Source: Desulfosarcina sp. (GTDB lineage Bacteria; Desulfobacterota; Desulfobacteria; Desulfobacterales; Desulfosarcinaceae). Taken from it: a DNA stretch of 17,826 nt. A program made the translations under genes and the position numbers. The stretch lies in NCBI GenBank assembly GCA_018224455.1, contig JAGTUY010000545.1:1-17826 (forward strand), written 5' to 3'. The notes beneath the pieces were generated by a model. The model searched no databases. It had not been told where the DNA came from and saw nothing but the letters and a program-made list of their open reading frames with translations. Shown here one piece after another: positions 6,905 to 14,151 of this stretch (positions are counted from its first letter, which is position 1; every line of letters begins with the position of its first letter).

Positions 6905-8137
6905 TTGCAGGGATCAAGAGAAGGAAATATCGTTGTCGGCCTGGATATTGGAACCACCAAAATCTGTGCCGTGGTCGGCGAGGTGACGGGCCGCGAGATC
7001 AATATCATCGGCATCGGCACCCATCCATCCATTGGTTTGCGCAAGGGCGTGGTGGTCAACATCGAATCCACGGTGGAATCCATCAAAAAAGCGGTGGAAG
7101 AGGCCGAACTAATGGCCGGCTGTGAGATCTCGTCGGTATATGCCGGGATTGCCGGTGGCCACATCACCGGTTTCAACAGCCGGGGGATCGTCGCCATTAA
7201 AGGGCAGGAGATCAACCAGCAGGATGTGGACCGTGTTATCGATGCGGCCCGGGCGGTGGCCATCCCCATGGATCGTGAGGTGATCCACGTCCTGCCCCAG
7301 GAGTATATCGTCGACGACCAGATCGGTATTCAGAATCCAGTGGGCATGGCCGGTGTCCGCCTCGAGGCCAAAATCCACATCGTCACCGGTGCGGTCACGT
7401 CGGCGCATAACATCGTTAAGTGTGCCAACCGGGCCGGCCTGGATGTGTGCGATATCGTCCTGGAGAGCCTGGCTTCGGGTGAGGCGGTGCTCACCGAAGA
7501 GGAGAAACAACTGGGCACCGGCCTGATCGATCTGGGCGGCGGGACCAGCGACCTGGCCATCTTCTCGGGTAAGAACATCAAGCACACCTTTGTTCTGGCA
7601 CTGGGGGGCGACAACCTGACCAACGACATAGCCATCGGCGTAAGGGCACCTTTGAACGAGGCGGAGCGCATCAAGCGTAAATACGGAACCTGCAACGGGG
7701 CGGCGATCAGCCCGGACGAAACCATCGAGGTGCCGGGAATGGGCGGCCGCCAGCCCCGCAAGCTGCCCCGCCAGATTTTAGGCGAAATTCTGGAGCCGCG
7801 CATGGAGGAAATATTTACGCTGCTTCAACGGGAGATATACCGTGCCGGTATGGAAAACATGATCGCTTCGGGGATTGTCCTGTCCGGAGGCACGGCACTG
7901 CTGGAGGGCACCACCGATATCGCCGAAGCCATCTTCGGCGTCCCCACGCGTCTGGGCCGACCGCGCGGCATCGGTGGACTCACCGACGTGGTGAACAATC
8001 CCATGTATGCCACCGGTGTGGGGTTGGTCATCTACGGTGCCAGAAAGGAGCCGGAGAAAAAATTTCGAATCCGGGACAGGAATATCTTCAACAGCCTCAT
8101 TTCACGGATGAAAAAATGGTTCAAGGACGTGATCTGA
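6905..8137 (+). CDS. ftsA: FtsA, actin-like membrane tether for FtsZ
   Basis: Actin-fold ATPase that anchors FtsZ filaments to the inner membrane and recruits later divisome proteins. It has 410 residues from the TTG at 6905, a normal length. Motifs: phosphate-1 loop VVGLDIGTTKICAVVGEV near the N-terminus; the FtsA-specific 1C region (RGIVAIKGQEINQQDVDRV through HVLPQEYIVDDQIG); phosphate-2 loop GLIDLGGGTSDLAIF; adenosine-site GIVLSGGTALLEG; and a C-terminal amphipathic, Lys-rich helix (NSLISRMKKWFKDVI) fitting the membrane-targeting sequence. The rare TTG start is well supported by AAGGAGGG five bases upstream. It follows ftsQ by one base and precedes ftsZ by 62 bases. Confidence 0.97.
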   Translation: MQGSREGNIVVGLDIGTTKICAVVGEVTGREINIIGIGTHPSIGLRKGVVVNIESTVESIKKAVEEAELMAGCEISSVYAGIAGGHITGFNSRGIVAIKGQEINQQDVDRVIDAARAVAIPMDREVIHVLPQEYIVDDQIGIQNPVGMAGVRLEAKIHIVTGAVTSAHNIVKCANRAGLDVCDIVLESLASGEAVLTEEEKQLGTGLIDLGGGTSDLAIFSGKNIKHTFVLALGGDNLTNDIAIGVRAPLNEAERIKRKYGTCNGAAISPDETIEVPGMGGRQPRKLPRQILGEILEPRMEEIFTLLQREIYRAGMENMIASGIVLSGGTALLEGTTDIAEAIFGVPTRLGRPRGIGGLTDVVNNPMYATGVGLVIYGARKEPEKKFRIRDRNIFNSLISRMKKWFKDVI

Positions 8138-8199
8138 AAGTATAAACCAAGGCGTATAGGCAAGCGCCATCATGGGCAACACAAGCAAAGGGGGAAATT

Positions 8200-9399
8200 A
8201 TGACTGGTATGTTTACGTACATGGAGAGTGATCGATCGGCAAAAATCAAAGTGATTGGCGTTGGTGGTGCGGGAGGCAATGCGATCAACAACATGATCGC
8301 GAGCAATCTTCAGGGCGTCAGGTTCATTTCCGCCAACACGGATGCCCAGGCCCTGGATGTATCACAGGCGGAGATGCGCTTTCAGTTGGGAACGAAGATT
8401 ACAGAAGGTTTGGGAGCCGGCGCCAACCCCCAGGTGGGACGGGAGGCGGCCTTGGAGAATGCGGAAATGATCAAGGACGCCCTGTCCGATTCCCACATGG
8501 TTTTCATCACTGCGGGCTTCGGCGGCGGCACCGGAACGGGTGCTGCACCGGTGATCGCACGGCTGTGCAAGGAAATGGGCATCCTTACCGTGGCCGTGGT
8601 GACCCGGCCTTTCTCCTTCGAGGGTAGAAAACGGGCCAAACAGGCAGATGATGGCATCCTCGAATTGAAAAAATCAGCCGATACGGTGATCACCATCCCC
8701 AACGACCGGCTGCGCGGTCTGGCCTCGAAAAACGCCAAAATGGTGGACATGTTCAAAAAGGCCGACGAAATTCTGCTGCATTCAGTCAAGGGCATCACCG
8801 ACCTGATCATGATGCCCGGCCTGGTCAACCTGGATTTCGCCGACGTTAAGACCACCATGTCCCGGGCCGGTATGGCCATCATGGGCATCGGCATCTCCAG
8901 CGGCGAAAACCGGGCTCTGGAAGCGGCCGAACGGGCCATTTCACACCCGCTGCTGGATGACATCAACATCTCCGGCGCCAAGGGGGTGCTGATGAACATC
9001 ACCTCCAACAGCAACCTCACCATGGAGGAGATGACCGAAGCCTCCGAACGCATTTACAATGAAGTCGGTGAAGAGGCGGAGATCATCTGGGGTGCGGTCA
9101 TTGACGACAGCGTGGGCGACGAGATGAGCGTTACCGTCATTGCCACCGGTATCGGCGAGAAGGGCAAAGAGAAAGAGACCGGCGCCAGAGCGCTGGACCC
9201 TACCTACGGCGGTAAGGTGCGTGATATCACCCCGTCGGATCTGGCACGGTCCACGGAGCTGGACGAGCCCACCTTCATCCGCCGACGACAGGCCGCCAAT
9301 GCAGGGTCGGCCAGTGAACTCTACCGGGAGTATAAGGGCATTGTCATCGACAACGACGACCTGGACGTCCCCACGTTTTTAAGAAGAAAGGCGGACTAG
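8200..9399 (+). CDS. ftsZ: FtsZ, tubulin-like cell division GTPase
   Basis: Cytoplasmic GTPase that polymerises into the Z ring. It has 399 residues. The N-terminal GTP-binding domain shows VIGVGGAGGNAINNM, the tubulin signature GGGTGTG at residues 108-114, and the T7 synergy loop NLDFADVK at 210-217 with the catalytic Asp pair. A variable linker (about 320-385) ends in the conserved C-terminal peptide DDLDVPTFLRRK, which binds FtsA. ATG 8200 is chosen because an AAAGGGGGA Shine-Dalgarno stretch (8187-8195) ends five bases before it; ATG 8209 and 8221 are later in-frame alternatives. Its separate leader of 62 bases and strong ribosome site suggest extra translation relative to ftsA. It is the last recognisable dcw gene here. 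Confidence 0.98.
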   Translation: MTGMFTYMESDRSAKIKVIGVGGAGGNAINNMIASNLQGVRFISANTDAQALDVSQAEMRFQLGTKITEGLGAGANPQVGREAALENAEMIKDALSDSHMVFITAGFGGGTGTGAAPVIARLCKEMGILTVAVVTRPFSFEGRKRAKQADDGILELKKSADTVITIPNDRLRGLASKNAKMVDMFKKADEILLHSVKGITDLIMMPGLVNLDFADVKTTMSRAGMAIMGIGISSGENRALEAAERAISHPLLDDINISGAKGVLMNITSNSNLTMEEMTEASERIYNEVGEEAEIIWGAVIDDSVGDEMSVTVIATGIGEKGKEKETGARALDPTYGGKVRDITPSDLARSTELDEPTFIRRRQAANAGSASELYREYKGIVIDNDDLDVPTFLRRKAD

Positions 9400-9470
9400 C
9401 GCCGGCTTGTGGAATCAATACATACTAACTTATTTTTAAATTCGTGTTCGTTATGTTCAAAAAAATAAAC

Positions 9471-9675
9471 AAAAAATAACAATAACCAAAAACCAAATTA
9501 CAAATAAATCACAATAACCAAATTCAAAATTCCAAACCCTTTGGTCTTGAAGATCGAAGATCCCGATCATCAAGATTGGAGAGATCAAATTGAGAATCAA
9601 CCATTTCTGTTTGCGCTGTTTTGAGATTTGGATATTGTAGTTTGGTATTTATTTGAGATTTGTGGTTTGTCATTT
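9471..9675 (+). repeat. A+T-rich inverted-arm repeat element, copy B (after ftsZ)
   Basis: This fills most of the 326-base gap between ftsZ and the radical SAM gene. The left arm (9471-9540) aligns without gaps to 641-710, and the right arm (9621-9675) aligns to 738-792. The centre (9541-9620) is about 80 bases against 27 in copy A and is largely different, apart from a shared TCTYGAAGA near its left edge. Orientation is the same as copy A. The flank 9400-9470 is A+T-rich with no gene, hairpin terminator or convincing promoter that I can support. The flank 9676-9725 forms the probable leader of the next gene. Confidence 0.85.
9545..9575. repeat. Nested 11-base inverted repeat in the centre of copy B
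   Basis: TCTTGAAGATC (9545-9555) and GATCATCAAGA (9565-9575) are reverse complements except at one position, with a 9-base loop. There is no equivalent in the 27-base centre of copy A. It could be the footprint of a nested insertion, or simply part of the variable hairpin tip. Confidence 0.6.
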
Positions 9676-9725
9676 GGGTTTTGCATTTCGTTGTATCCGG
9701 TCTACCCGGGTCAGGTCTGATAACC

Positions 9726-11462
9726 ATGGCAACAGGACCTCACCGGAAACGCCAAGGTGCTATGGCGACTGAGCGCGGCGTTATCCAGAAGCCGGTCGCC
9801 GGGCGAATTCGCGTGGCGCTGGTCTATCCCAATCTTTACCATGTGGGGATGTCCAACCTTGGATTCCAGACTGTATACCGGCTCTTCAACGACATTGACC
9901 ATGTAATCTGTGAGCGTGCTTTTTTACCGGAACAGGATGGCGGTAAAATCCGCCGGGTGTTGACGGTCGAGTCCCAGAAGCCCATCGAAGACTTCGACAT
10001 AATTGCCTTTTCGATCTCATATGAGAACGATGCACCCGGTGTTCTTACCATCCTGGAAGCAGCAGGACTCCCCCTGCCGGCCGCCCAACGTGGCGCGACC
10101 TTCCCCCTTGTGCTGGCAGGGGGAGTCTTCTGTTTTCTCAACCCTGAACCCTTGGCCCCGTTTATTGATGCCTTCCTTTTAGGAGAGGCCGAAGCACTGG
10201 TATCCGGGTTTTTTCAGATCTTCGATCCATCGGCCGACAAGCAGGAAGGTCTGCTTGCCATGGCCCGCCGGGTTCCCGGCCTGTATGCTCCCGCTTTCTA
10301 CCGATCCCGTTATCATGAAGACGGCACCCTGGCCGAGGTTGAACCGCTGGCGGAGGTGCCCGCTTCCGTGGGTCGATTAATCGTTCCAGATCTTTCGGAT
10401 CTGCCGACAGCCAGCACCATTTTAACTCCGGACACCACATTTGAAGACACCTATCTGATCGAAGTCTCCCGCGGTTGTCCCCATGGGTGTCGATTCTGCA
10501 GTGCCGGATATGTGTATCGCCCGCCACGGTTCCGCCCATTGGGCCTGCTTGACCGTCAGGTGGACGACGGGTGCGCGCTAACCGACCGCATCGGCTTGGT
10601 GGGAGCCGCCGTATCCGACCTGCCGGGCATCCGTGAGTTGTGCGACAAGGATCGGGGGCGCGAGGTCCGCTTTTCTTTCAGCAGCCTGCGTGCCGACGCC
10701 CTGGACGGCCCGATGGTTGCCGCGCTGAAAAAAAGCCGGGTGAAGACCGCCACGATCGCCCCGGATGCCGGCTCGGAGCGTATGCGCCGGGTGATCAACA
10801 AGGGGATCACCGAAGATCACGTGGTGGCTGCCGCCGAAACCCTGGTGGCCGCCGGCATCCCCAACCTGAAGGTCTATTTCATGATCGGCCTGCCCACAGA
10901 GATCGATGAAGACGTCGCGGCCATTGTCCAACTGGTCAAGCGCATCAAGCACCGCTTCCTCAAAACCAGCCGGGGCAAGGGGCGCATCGGCGACATCACC
11001 GTCAGCCTCAGTTCCTTCGTCCCCAAACCGTTCACGCCCTTCCAATGGGCGGCCATGGACGAAGTGAAGACGCTCAAGACCAAGATCAAGATGGTCAAGA
11101 CGGGATTGAAGCAAACAGCCAACGTGCGGGTTCACGCCGACGTGCCCCGGTGGGCCTACCTGCAGGGCGTGATCGCCCGCGGCGATCGGCGGGTGGCGGA
11201 CATCCTGTCACTGGCCCATGCCAACCATGGAAATTGGCCCCAGACCTTCAAGGCCTCGCCGGTCAACCCCCACTTTTATGTTCAGCGTGAGCGCGATCCC
11301 GACGAGCGGTTTCCCTGGGACTTCATCGACAATGGCCTCGACAAAGCCTACCTGTTGAACGAGTACCGCCGGGCGCTGGACGGCCGGACCTCGGCGCCGT
11401 GCCCTGCCGATCCCTCCAAATGCAGTATCTGTGGGGTGTGTGAAGGAAAACCCGAGGTCTGA
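9726..11462 (+). CDS. Radical SAM protein with B12-binding-like N-terminal region, function unknown
   Basis: From ATG 9726 it is 578 residues. The N-terminal part (about 28-160) has the alternating strand-helix pattern of cobalamin-binding radical SAM proteins (RVALVYPNLYHVGMSNLGFQ, IIAFSISYENDAPGVL, LAGGVFCFLNPEP) but no DxHxxG cobalamin-ligand motif. The radical SAM core carries RGCPHGCRFCSAG with the CX3CX2C cluster cysteines at 251, 255 and 258. A compact C-terminal cysteine group follows at 559, 566, 569 and 572. The resemblance is to an uncharacterised family in which a DUF2344-type domain may be fused; none is seen here. The open frame reaches back to TTG 9660, but that lies in the repeat arm. 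ATG 9762, with AAGG four bases upstream, is an equally possible start. No substrate can be deduced. Confidence 0.85.
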   Translation: MATGPHRKRQGAMATERGVIQKPVAGRIRVALVYPNLYHVGMSNLGFQTVYRLFNDIDHVICERAFLPEQDGGKIRRVLTVESQKPIEDFDIIAFSISYENDAPGVLTILEAAGLPLPAAQRGATFPLVLAGGVFCFLNPEPLAPFIDAFLLGEAEALVSGFFQIFDPSADKQEGLLAMARRVPGLYAPAFYRSRYHEDGTLAEVEPLAEVPASVGRLIVPDLSDLPTASTILTPDTTFEDTYLIEVSRGCPHGCRFCSAGYVYRPPRFRPLGLLDRQVDDGCALTDRIGLVGAAVSDLPGIRELCDKDRGREVRFSFSSLRADALDGPMVAALKKSRVKTATIAPDAGSERMRRVINKGITEDHVVAAAETLVAAGIPNLKVYFMIGLPTEIDEDVAAIVQLVKRIKHRFLKTSRGKGRIGDITVSLSSFVPKPFTPFQWAAMDEVKTLKTKIKMVKTGLKQTANVRVHADVPRWAYLQGVIARGDRRVADILSLAHANHGNWPQTFKASPVNPHFYVQRERDPDERFPWDFIDNGLDKAYLLNEYRRALDGRTSAPCPADPSKCSICGVCEGKPEV

Positions 11463-11480
11463 AGACTGAAGACGGAGGGC
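11453..11480 (+). repeat. Short heptanucleotide array of the KGAGGAC type, 4 units
   Basis: CGAGGTC, TGAAGAC, TGAAGAC, GGAGGGC in register. TGAAGAC and variants such as TGAGGTC and GGAGGAC also occur in the 25-unit array after murC. The second unit supplies the TGA stop (11460-11462) of the radical SAM gene, and the first encodes its last two residues. With only four units the array alone could be chance, but the match in unit, orientation and position at a stop codon favours a shared origin. Confidence 0.65.
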
Positions 11481-11502
11481 AGATCGCCTTTGATGGCGGT
11501 CT
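11481..11502. terminator. Possible hairpin terminator after the radical SAM gene
   Basis: AGATCGCC (11481-11488) pairs with GGCGGTCT (11495-11502) as an 8-base stem with one G-U pair and a 6-base loop. The following sequence (ACAGTTTCGG) has only a short T run, so this is a weak intrinsic terminator at best. It lies 19 bases after the stop, in the gap between convergent genes, where a terminator is expected. Confidence 0.4.
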
Positions 11503-11516
11503 ACAGTTTCGGTAAA

Positions 11517-11545
11517 GGCGTCGTGGCCAGTGAGGTGTCGACGCC
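11517..11545. terminator. Possible terminator hairpin for the minus-strand operon
   Basis: GGCGTCG (11517-11523) and CGACGCC (11539-11545) form a perfect 7-base stem with a 15-base loop. Read on the minus strand it lies 22 bases beyond the stop of the PilZ-domain gene and is followed by TTTACC, a weak T run. The long loop and short tail keep confidence low. Confidence 0.35.
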
Positions 11546-11566
11546 GGATATGGCTTCGTTAACGAT

Positions 11567-13255
11567 TCAGGTCATCATGTAAAAGCCGATGGTCACGTCG
11601 CAGGCGTCCTGGCCCACGAATTGGCAGCCGATGGTTTCTCCAGTCACCGAAAGCACTTTCACCTCCTTCTGAATCACCGAATTGGCCGTATTGTCAAGGG
11701 TAAACTTGACCCGGAACCGGTCGTTGACGCGCACGTCCGGTTTGCCGAAGACCTTGAAACCGATCCCATGGCGGGAGATGTTGTCGATCTGTATTCTTCC
11801 CCAGTCGTCCGATTTCAAGGCAAGTCGGTCGCCGCGACCGCGGATGAACACGCCGTCGAAGTTGACCTTTTTGCGGTGCTCTCGTCGAAGTTCGACCTTG
11901 ATGTACATGTCATTGCCGCAGGCGCAGGTGGCCCTCAGCCGTGTGCCGATGGTCCGGATTTCGGAAATGTCCAGCAGCTTCTGGCGATTGCAGTGTTTGC
12001 AGGCGATATTGGCTGTTTTCCCGTCCTTTAGAAGTGCCGTGGTCAGCAATTCCGGGTCGTCGGGTTCCCCTTCCTCAATATGCCAGTTCGCAGCTTCCTC
12101 TGCCTCGTTTTCATGGTCGATGATCTCGATGGGTCCGTCGTAGTCCATAAGGTTGTCGTTGACGGATGGGTGCACGGGGGCGACGAATTGGAGGATCGTT
12201 TCGCGAATCTTGGCCGGCGCCTTTTGGGCCTGTTGCCGGATCAGTGCATTGACGATGGTGCTGCCGACGCATTTGACCAGGTTCTGCGTTTCGCTGGACC
12301 AGGCAGCCGATTGCTTGACGGCGTCGCAGCCGATGATGCCCAGCAGGTATCGGCCGTAAAACAAGGGGGTAAAGAGGAACGATTTGACACCCGGGGCATG
12401 AAACCCCTCATGAGCGGTGTAATCCGCCGCGGTCAGGGTGTCGACGTCCGCAACGGAGATGGTGCTGCTTTTTTTCATCTGGCTCAGCACCCTGGAAAAG
12501 GATTCTAAACGGGCATTCTGCAGGGTCGGTGCCGGGGTCCCCACGTCGTCGCCGAGCCATTCGTGAGTGATGGAAAGCCGGGTTTTCCGATCGTGAAACA
12601 GACATACATAAACCCGATCCGCCCCCGAAACCAACCCCACTTTTTCCAACGTGTAGACAATGATTTGGTCGATATCGGATGGGGACCAGACCGAAAGGTC
12701 ATCGATAATGGAAAACAGGAGGTTGACAAAGTACTCTTTGAGCTGAAGGGCCTCCAGGGCCTGTCGATACGGGGTAATGTCTTCCACGGCCAACAGCATG
12801 CCGGGCAGATGCTGATCAGGCGTCTCCACCGGTTGGGCATTTACTCTGGCTGACCATAGGGTGGCAGTCTTTGTCTTCATTTTAAGTTCAAAGGGTTCTT
12901 TCTGCGTCCCGGCGAAGATCCGGCTGCGGTTGATGAAAAAAACGGCCTGGTCTTCGGGGGCGATGAACAGGCTGATGGGTTTTTTCAACAAGTAGGATTT
13001 GTCTGCGCCGAGCATGTCGACGGCTCGCGAACTGACACCGTCGATGAGACCGGACTTGTCCAGCGAAATCAAGCCGGTGGTCGATGCTTGCATGAAACGG
13101 GAGCAGTCTGTCAGTTTTCTTTGAAGCGCTTCGCGTTCGATGACGAGGGACTGGTTGATCGTTTTTAATTCGGTATGCTGGCGGGTCAGTTCCGCGATCT
13201 TTTGCTTCAGCGGGTTGGACGGTAACTTTTCGGTGGGGCGGTCGCCTGTGGTCAT
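11567..13255 (-). CDS. PAS-GAF-zinc-ribbon-PilZ protein, predicted c-di-GMP-responsive sensor
   Basis: It has 562 residues and no signal peptide or membrane segment, so it is probably cytoplasmic. Domain order: short coiled coil at about 15-50; PAS-like domain at about 52-165 (STTGLISLDKSGLIDGVS to VEDITPYRQALEAL); GAF-like domain at about 172-345; an acidic linker; a four-cysteine ribbon (CKHC 419-422, CAC 444-446); then a PilZ domain at about 455-560. PilZ shows both halves of the c-di-GMP site: RREHR (Arg457, Arg461) and DNISRHG (491-497). There is no GGDEF, EAL, kinase or DNA-binding domain, so the output is presumably a protein contact. ATG 13255 has GAGGGAA five bases upstream. It lies 63 bases after the TPR lipoprotein gene, probably last in the operon. 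Confidence 0.85.
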   Translation of the reverse strand: MTTGDRPTEKLPSNPLKQKIAELTRQHTELKTINQSLVIEREALQRKLTDCSRFMQASTTGLISLDKSGLIDGVSSRAVDMLGADKSYLLKKPISLFIAPEDQAVFFINRSRIFAGTQKEPFELKMKTKTATLWSARVNAQPVETPDQHLPGMLLAVEDITPYRQALEALQLKEYFVNLLFSIIDDLSVWSPSDIDQIIVYTLEKVGLVSGADRVYVCLFHDRKTRLSITHEWLGDDVGTPAPTLQNARLESFSRVLSQMKKSSTISVADVDTLTAADYTAHEGFHAPGVKSFLFTPLFYGRYLLGIIGCDAVKQSAAWSSETQNLVKCVGSTIVNALIRQQAQKAPAKIRETILQFVAPVHPSVNDNLMDYDGPIEIIDHENEAEEAANWHIEEGEPDDPELLTTALLKDGKTANIACKHCNRQKLLDISEIRTIGTRLRATCACGNDMYIKVELRREHRKKVNFDGVFIRGRGDRLALKSDDWGRIQIDNISRHGIGFKVFGKPDVRVNDRFRVKFTLDNTANSVIQKEVKVLSVTGETIGCQFVGQDACDVTIGFYMMT

Positions 13256-13318
13256 AACGCTTCCCTCGGTAGATCATTCAACCGCGAGCGGGTGACGTGT
13301 AGATGAAGAGCGGCGCTG

Positions 13319-14086
13319 TTACTGGTAGATTTTGCTCAGTTCTTCGGAGGCCTCGACGGCCAGGTCCGAATCTTCCGTATATTCAATGGCCCCCTTCAAG
13401 GCCATTCTGGCATTGTTGTAGTCTCCCAACAGGCGATACGTCCTTCCCAGTTCCAACAGCAGGGCAGGGTCTTTGGGATTGAGTCGTGCGGCCGATTCTA
13501 ATATGGCCAGGGCGGCGTGCAGTTGCCCCGTGGCCAGGTAGGTTCTGCCCAGATTCAACTGGGCGACATAAAATTCCGGCTGCAGCTCCAGCGCCTCTTT
13601 CAAAAATCGGCGGGCCTTGTCATAATCCTTTTTATTGTAGTATGCCCACCCCAGATTGGCCAGCGGAAAGTGGGGTGTGGCGTAGAGCATGTCTCCTGTC
13701 ACCTCCTCCAGTACAATGATGGCCTTGTCCCATTCTTTCCGAACCAGGTAGGCACTGCCCAGGTTGTTCTTGGCGAGGGAGTAGTCGGGTTTCAGCTGCA
13801 CCGCTTTTTCAAAATGCACCACGGCCAGATCGAACTTCTCCTTGGCCATGTATACCAGACCCAGATCGTTATGCAGGATGGGGTCGTCTGGATTCAGCTT
13901 TTCCGCTTTGAGCAGTTCTCCCAGGGCTGCCGTGTAATTTCCGCCGCCCATGTAGGCCTCTCCCAGGTTAATGGCGGCAGCCGCTTTCTTCTTATCCTGG
14001 GGGGATACGCCTGTGGTGACGCATGCTGAAAATAGCAGCACGGAAAAAAGCAAAGCAAGTATTGCCTCTGGTCGCCAACGTGCCAT
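13319..14086 (-). CDS. TPR-repeat lipoprotein, PilF/PilW-like
   Basis: It has 255 residues. The N-terminus is a lipoprotein signal: a short basic start (MARWR), a hydrophobic core and the lipobox-like LLFSAC with Cys22 as the lipidation site. Phe at -3 is less usual than Leu. The mature protein is almost entirely tetratricopeptide repeats, about six units between residues 36 and 242 (for example NLGEAYMGGGNYTAALGELL, NDLGLVYMAKEKFDLAVVHF, NLGWAYYNKKDYDKARRFL). Length, lipidation and all-TPR architecture match the PilF/PilW pilotins that help assemble type IV pilus secretin, but many unrelated TPR lipoproteins look the same and no pilus gene is in the window. AGGAG (14094-14098) lies seven bases upstream of the ATG. 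It sits between the LysM and PilZ-domain genes. Confidence 0.85.
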   Translation of the reverse strand: MARWRPEAILALLFSVLLFSACVTTGVSPQDKKKAAAAINLGEAYMGGGNYTAALGELLKAEKLNPDDPILHNDLGLVYMAKEKFDLAVVHFEKAVQLKPDYSLAKNNLGSAYLVRKEWDKAIIVLEEVTGDMLYATPHFPLANLGWAYYNKKDYDKARRFLKEALELQPEFYVAQLNLGRTYLATGQLHAALAILESAARLNPKDPALLLELGRTYRLLGDYNNARMALKGAIEYTEDSDLAVEASEELSKIYQ

Positions 14087-14151
14087 GGATCTTCTCCTTT
14101 TTTTGAGCCTGTCCGGGTTGATTCATCCGATTAAACGAGCCTTGGATATGA

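Noticed and set aside
8138..8199. Hairpin or attenuator between ftsA and ftsZ (GGCG ... CGCC near 8153-8169)
   Set aside because: The stem is only about four base pairs with no T run; the gap is adequately explained as a leader with the ftsZ ribosome site.
641..9675. Composite transposon carrying murD-ftsZ between the two A+T-rich elements
   Set aside because: The enclosed genes are core dcw genes in normal order with normal composition, and neither element encodes a transposase.
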